Assembly: GCA_023392285.1 (NCBI GenBank)
Contig: JAEVZK010000051.1
Location: 1 to 5,706, forward strand
Length of the DNA stretch: 5,706 nt
From: Armatimonadota bacterium
GTDB taxonomy: Bacteria > Armatimonadota > Fimbriimonadia > Fimbriimonadales > Fimbriimonadaceae
Reading direction: 5' to 3'
The notes beneath the pieces were generated by a model. It worked only from the letters and a program-made list of their open reading frames with translations, was not told the DNA's origin and did no database searches. Made by a program: the position numbers and the translations under genes. This document shows positions 5,315 to 5,706 of this stretch, in pieces (the stretch's first letter is position 1; each line of letters opens with the position of its first letter).

Positions 5315-5706
5315 ATTGGGCGAGTTGCTTCTCCACCTTCCGCAGACGGGCCACGATTTCAGGCAGCCGAGCGGCAAGCAGCATCGCCTTTACGCCGTCT
5401 CCAAAGGGTTGGGCAGGTGTTCCAAAGTAGGCCCCCGGCTCCTCAATGGTCTGAGACGTGGCCGTGCGTCCGGCGAAGGTGATGTCGTCCCCGAGCACCG
5501 CATGATCGCTCAAGCCGCACTGGCCCCCCAGAACGAAGCGGTCGCCCACTTCGCACGAGCCGCTAATCCCGGTCAGTCCCGCGATGACGCCATCTTCGCC
5601 CAGCTTGCAATTGTGGCCGATCTGAACCAAGTTATCGATTTTAGTGCCGCGACCGATTGTTGTCTCTCCAGCGGTCGCTCGGTCGATCGTTGTAGCAGCC
5701 CCTATC
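5301..5706 (-). CDS. lpxD: UDP-3-O-acylglucosamine N-acyltransferase (LpxD), C-terminal part only
   Basis: LpxD transfers a hydroxyacyl chain from acyl carrier protein to UDP-3-O-acyl-glucosamine, the step right after LpxC. The visible 134 residues begin at the right edge, so the N-terminal domain and part of the left-handed beta-helix are outside the window. The frame runs open to the edge and reads IGAATTIDRATAGETTIG, then KIDNLVQIGHN, a hallmark LpxD stretch whose His matches the catalytic His of E. coli LpxD. Hexapeptide repeats follow (IAGLTGISGS, VGDRFVLGGQCGLSDHAVLGDD), then EEPGAYFGTPAQP, then the C-terminal helix LPEIVARLRKVEKQLAQLEN, a short coiled coil typical of the family. A TTG at 5630 is the Leu of NLVQIGHN and not a start. 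The gene overlaps lpxC by 4 nt. Confidence 0.95.
   Translation of the reverse strand, partial: IGAATTIDRATAGETTIGRGTKIDNLVQIGHNCKLGEDGVIAGLTGISGSCEVGDRFVLGGQCGLSDHAVLGDDITFAGRTATSQTIEEPGAYFGTPAQPFGDGVKAMLLAARLPEIVARLRKVEKQLAQLENK

Noticed and set aside
5628..5630. TTG at 5630 as the start of a short hexapeptide-repeat protein
   Set aside because: It is the Leu in the conserved KIDNLVQIGHN of LpxD, and the frame continues with LpxD sequence to the window edge.
1..5706. Mobile elements, CRISPR arrays, tRNA or rRNA genes
   Set aside because: No transposase motifs, target-site duplications, spaced direct-repeat arrays or RNA gene signatures were seen; nearly all of the window is occupied by six well-supported genes.

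Overview
The window looks like ordinary chromosomal DNA from a diderm (outer-membrane) bacterium. Two adjacent lipid A genes, lpxD and lpxC, show that the cell makes an LPS-type outer membrane. A CsaB-type polysaccharide pyruvyl transferase next to a DUF5693-type membrane protein is a pairing I associate from memory with Firmicutes and Armatimonadota. Finding both in a moderately GC-rich genome makes an Armatimonadota-like organism (e.g. Fimbriimonadales) my best guess. This is inference from gene content, not from a phylogenetic marker.

Layout: the left edge holds the 3' part of an M42-family metallo-aminopeptidase on the + strand (1-689). It converges on a block in which everything else is on the - strand. 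Read in the direction of transcription (right to left), that block is: lpxD (partial, runs off the right edge), lpxC (overlapping lpxD by 4 nt), a 91-nt gap, a rhomboid-family intramembrane serine protease, a 93-nt gap full of inverted repeats, a 607-aa DUF5693-like polytopic membrane protein, and csaB, which starts 8 nt after it with a probable TTG codon. A bulged hairpin lies between the convergent M42 gene and csaB.

How the genes fit together: LpxD and LpxC catalyse the third and second steps of lipid A synthesis. The DUF5693 protein and CsaB probably build or modify a pyruvylated cell-surface polysaccharide, which in other bacteria anchors S-layer (SLH-domain) proteins. The rhomboid protease between the two pairs is also a membrane protein. 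The whole - strand block therefore reads as a cell-envelope cluster, while the M42 peptidase is unrelated cytosolic housekeeping.

No mobile element, CRISPR array, tRNA or rRNA was seen, and no stretch over 300 bases lacks a gene. The least explained parts are the inverted-repeat cluster at 3639-3720 and the function of the DUF5693-like protein. I found no clear case of a wholly new defence or metabolic system here.
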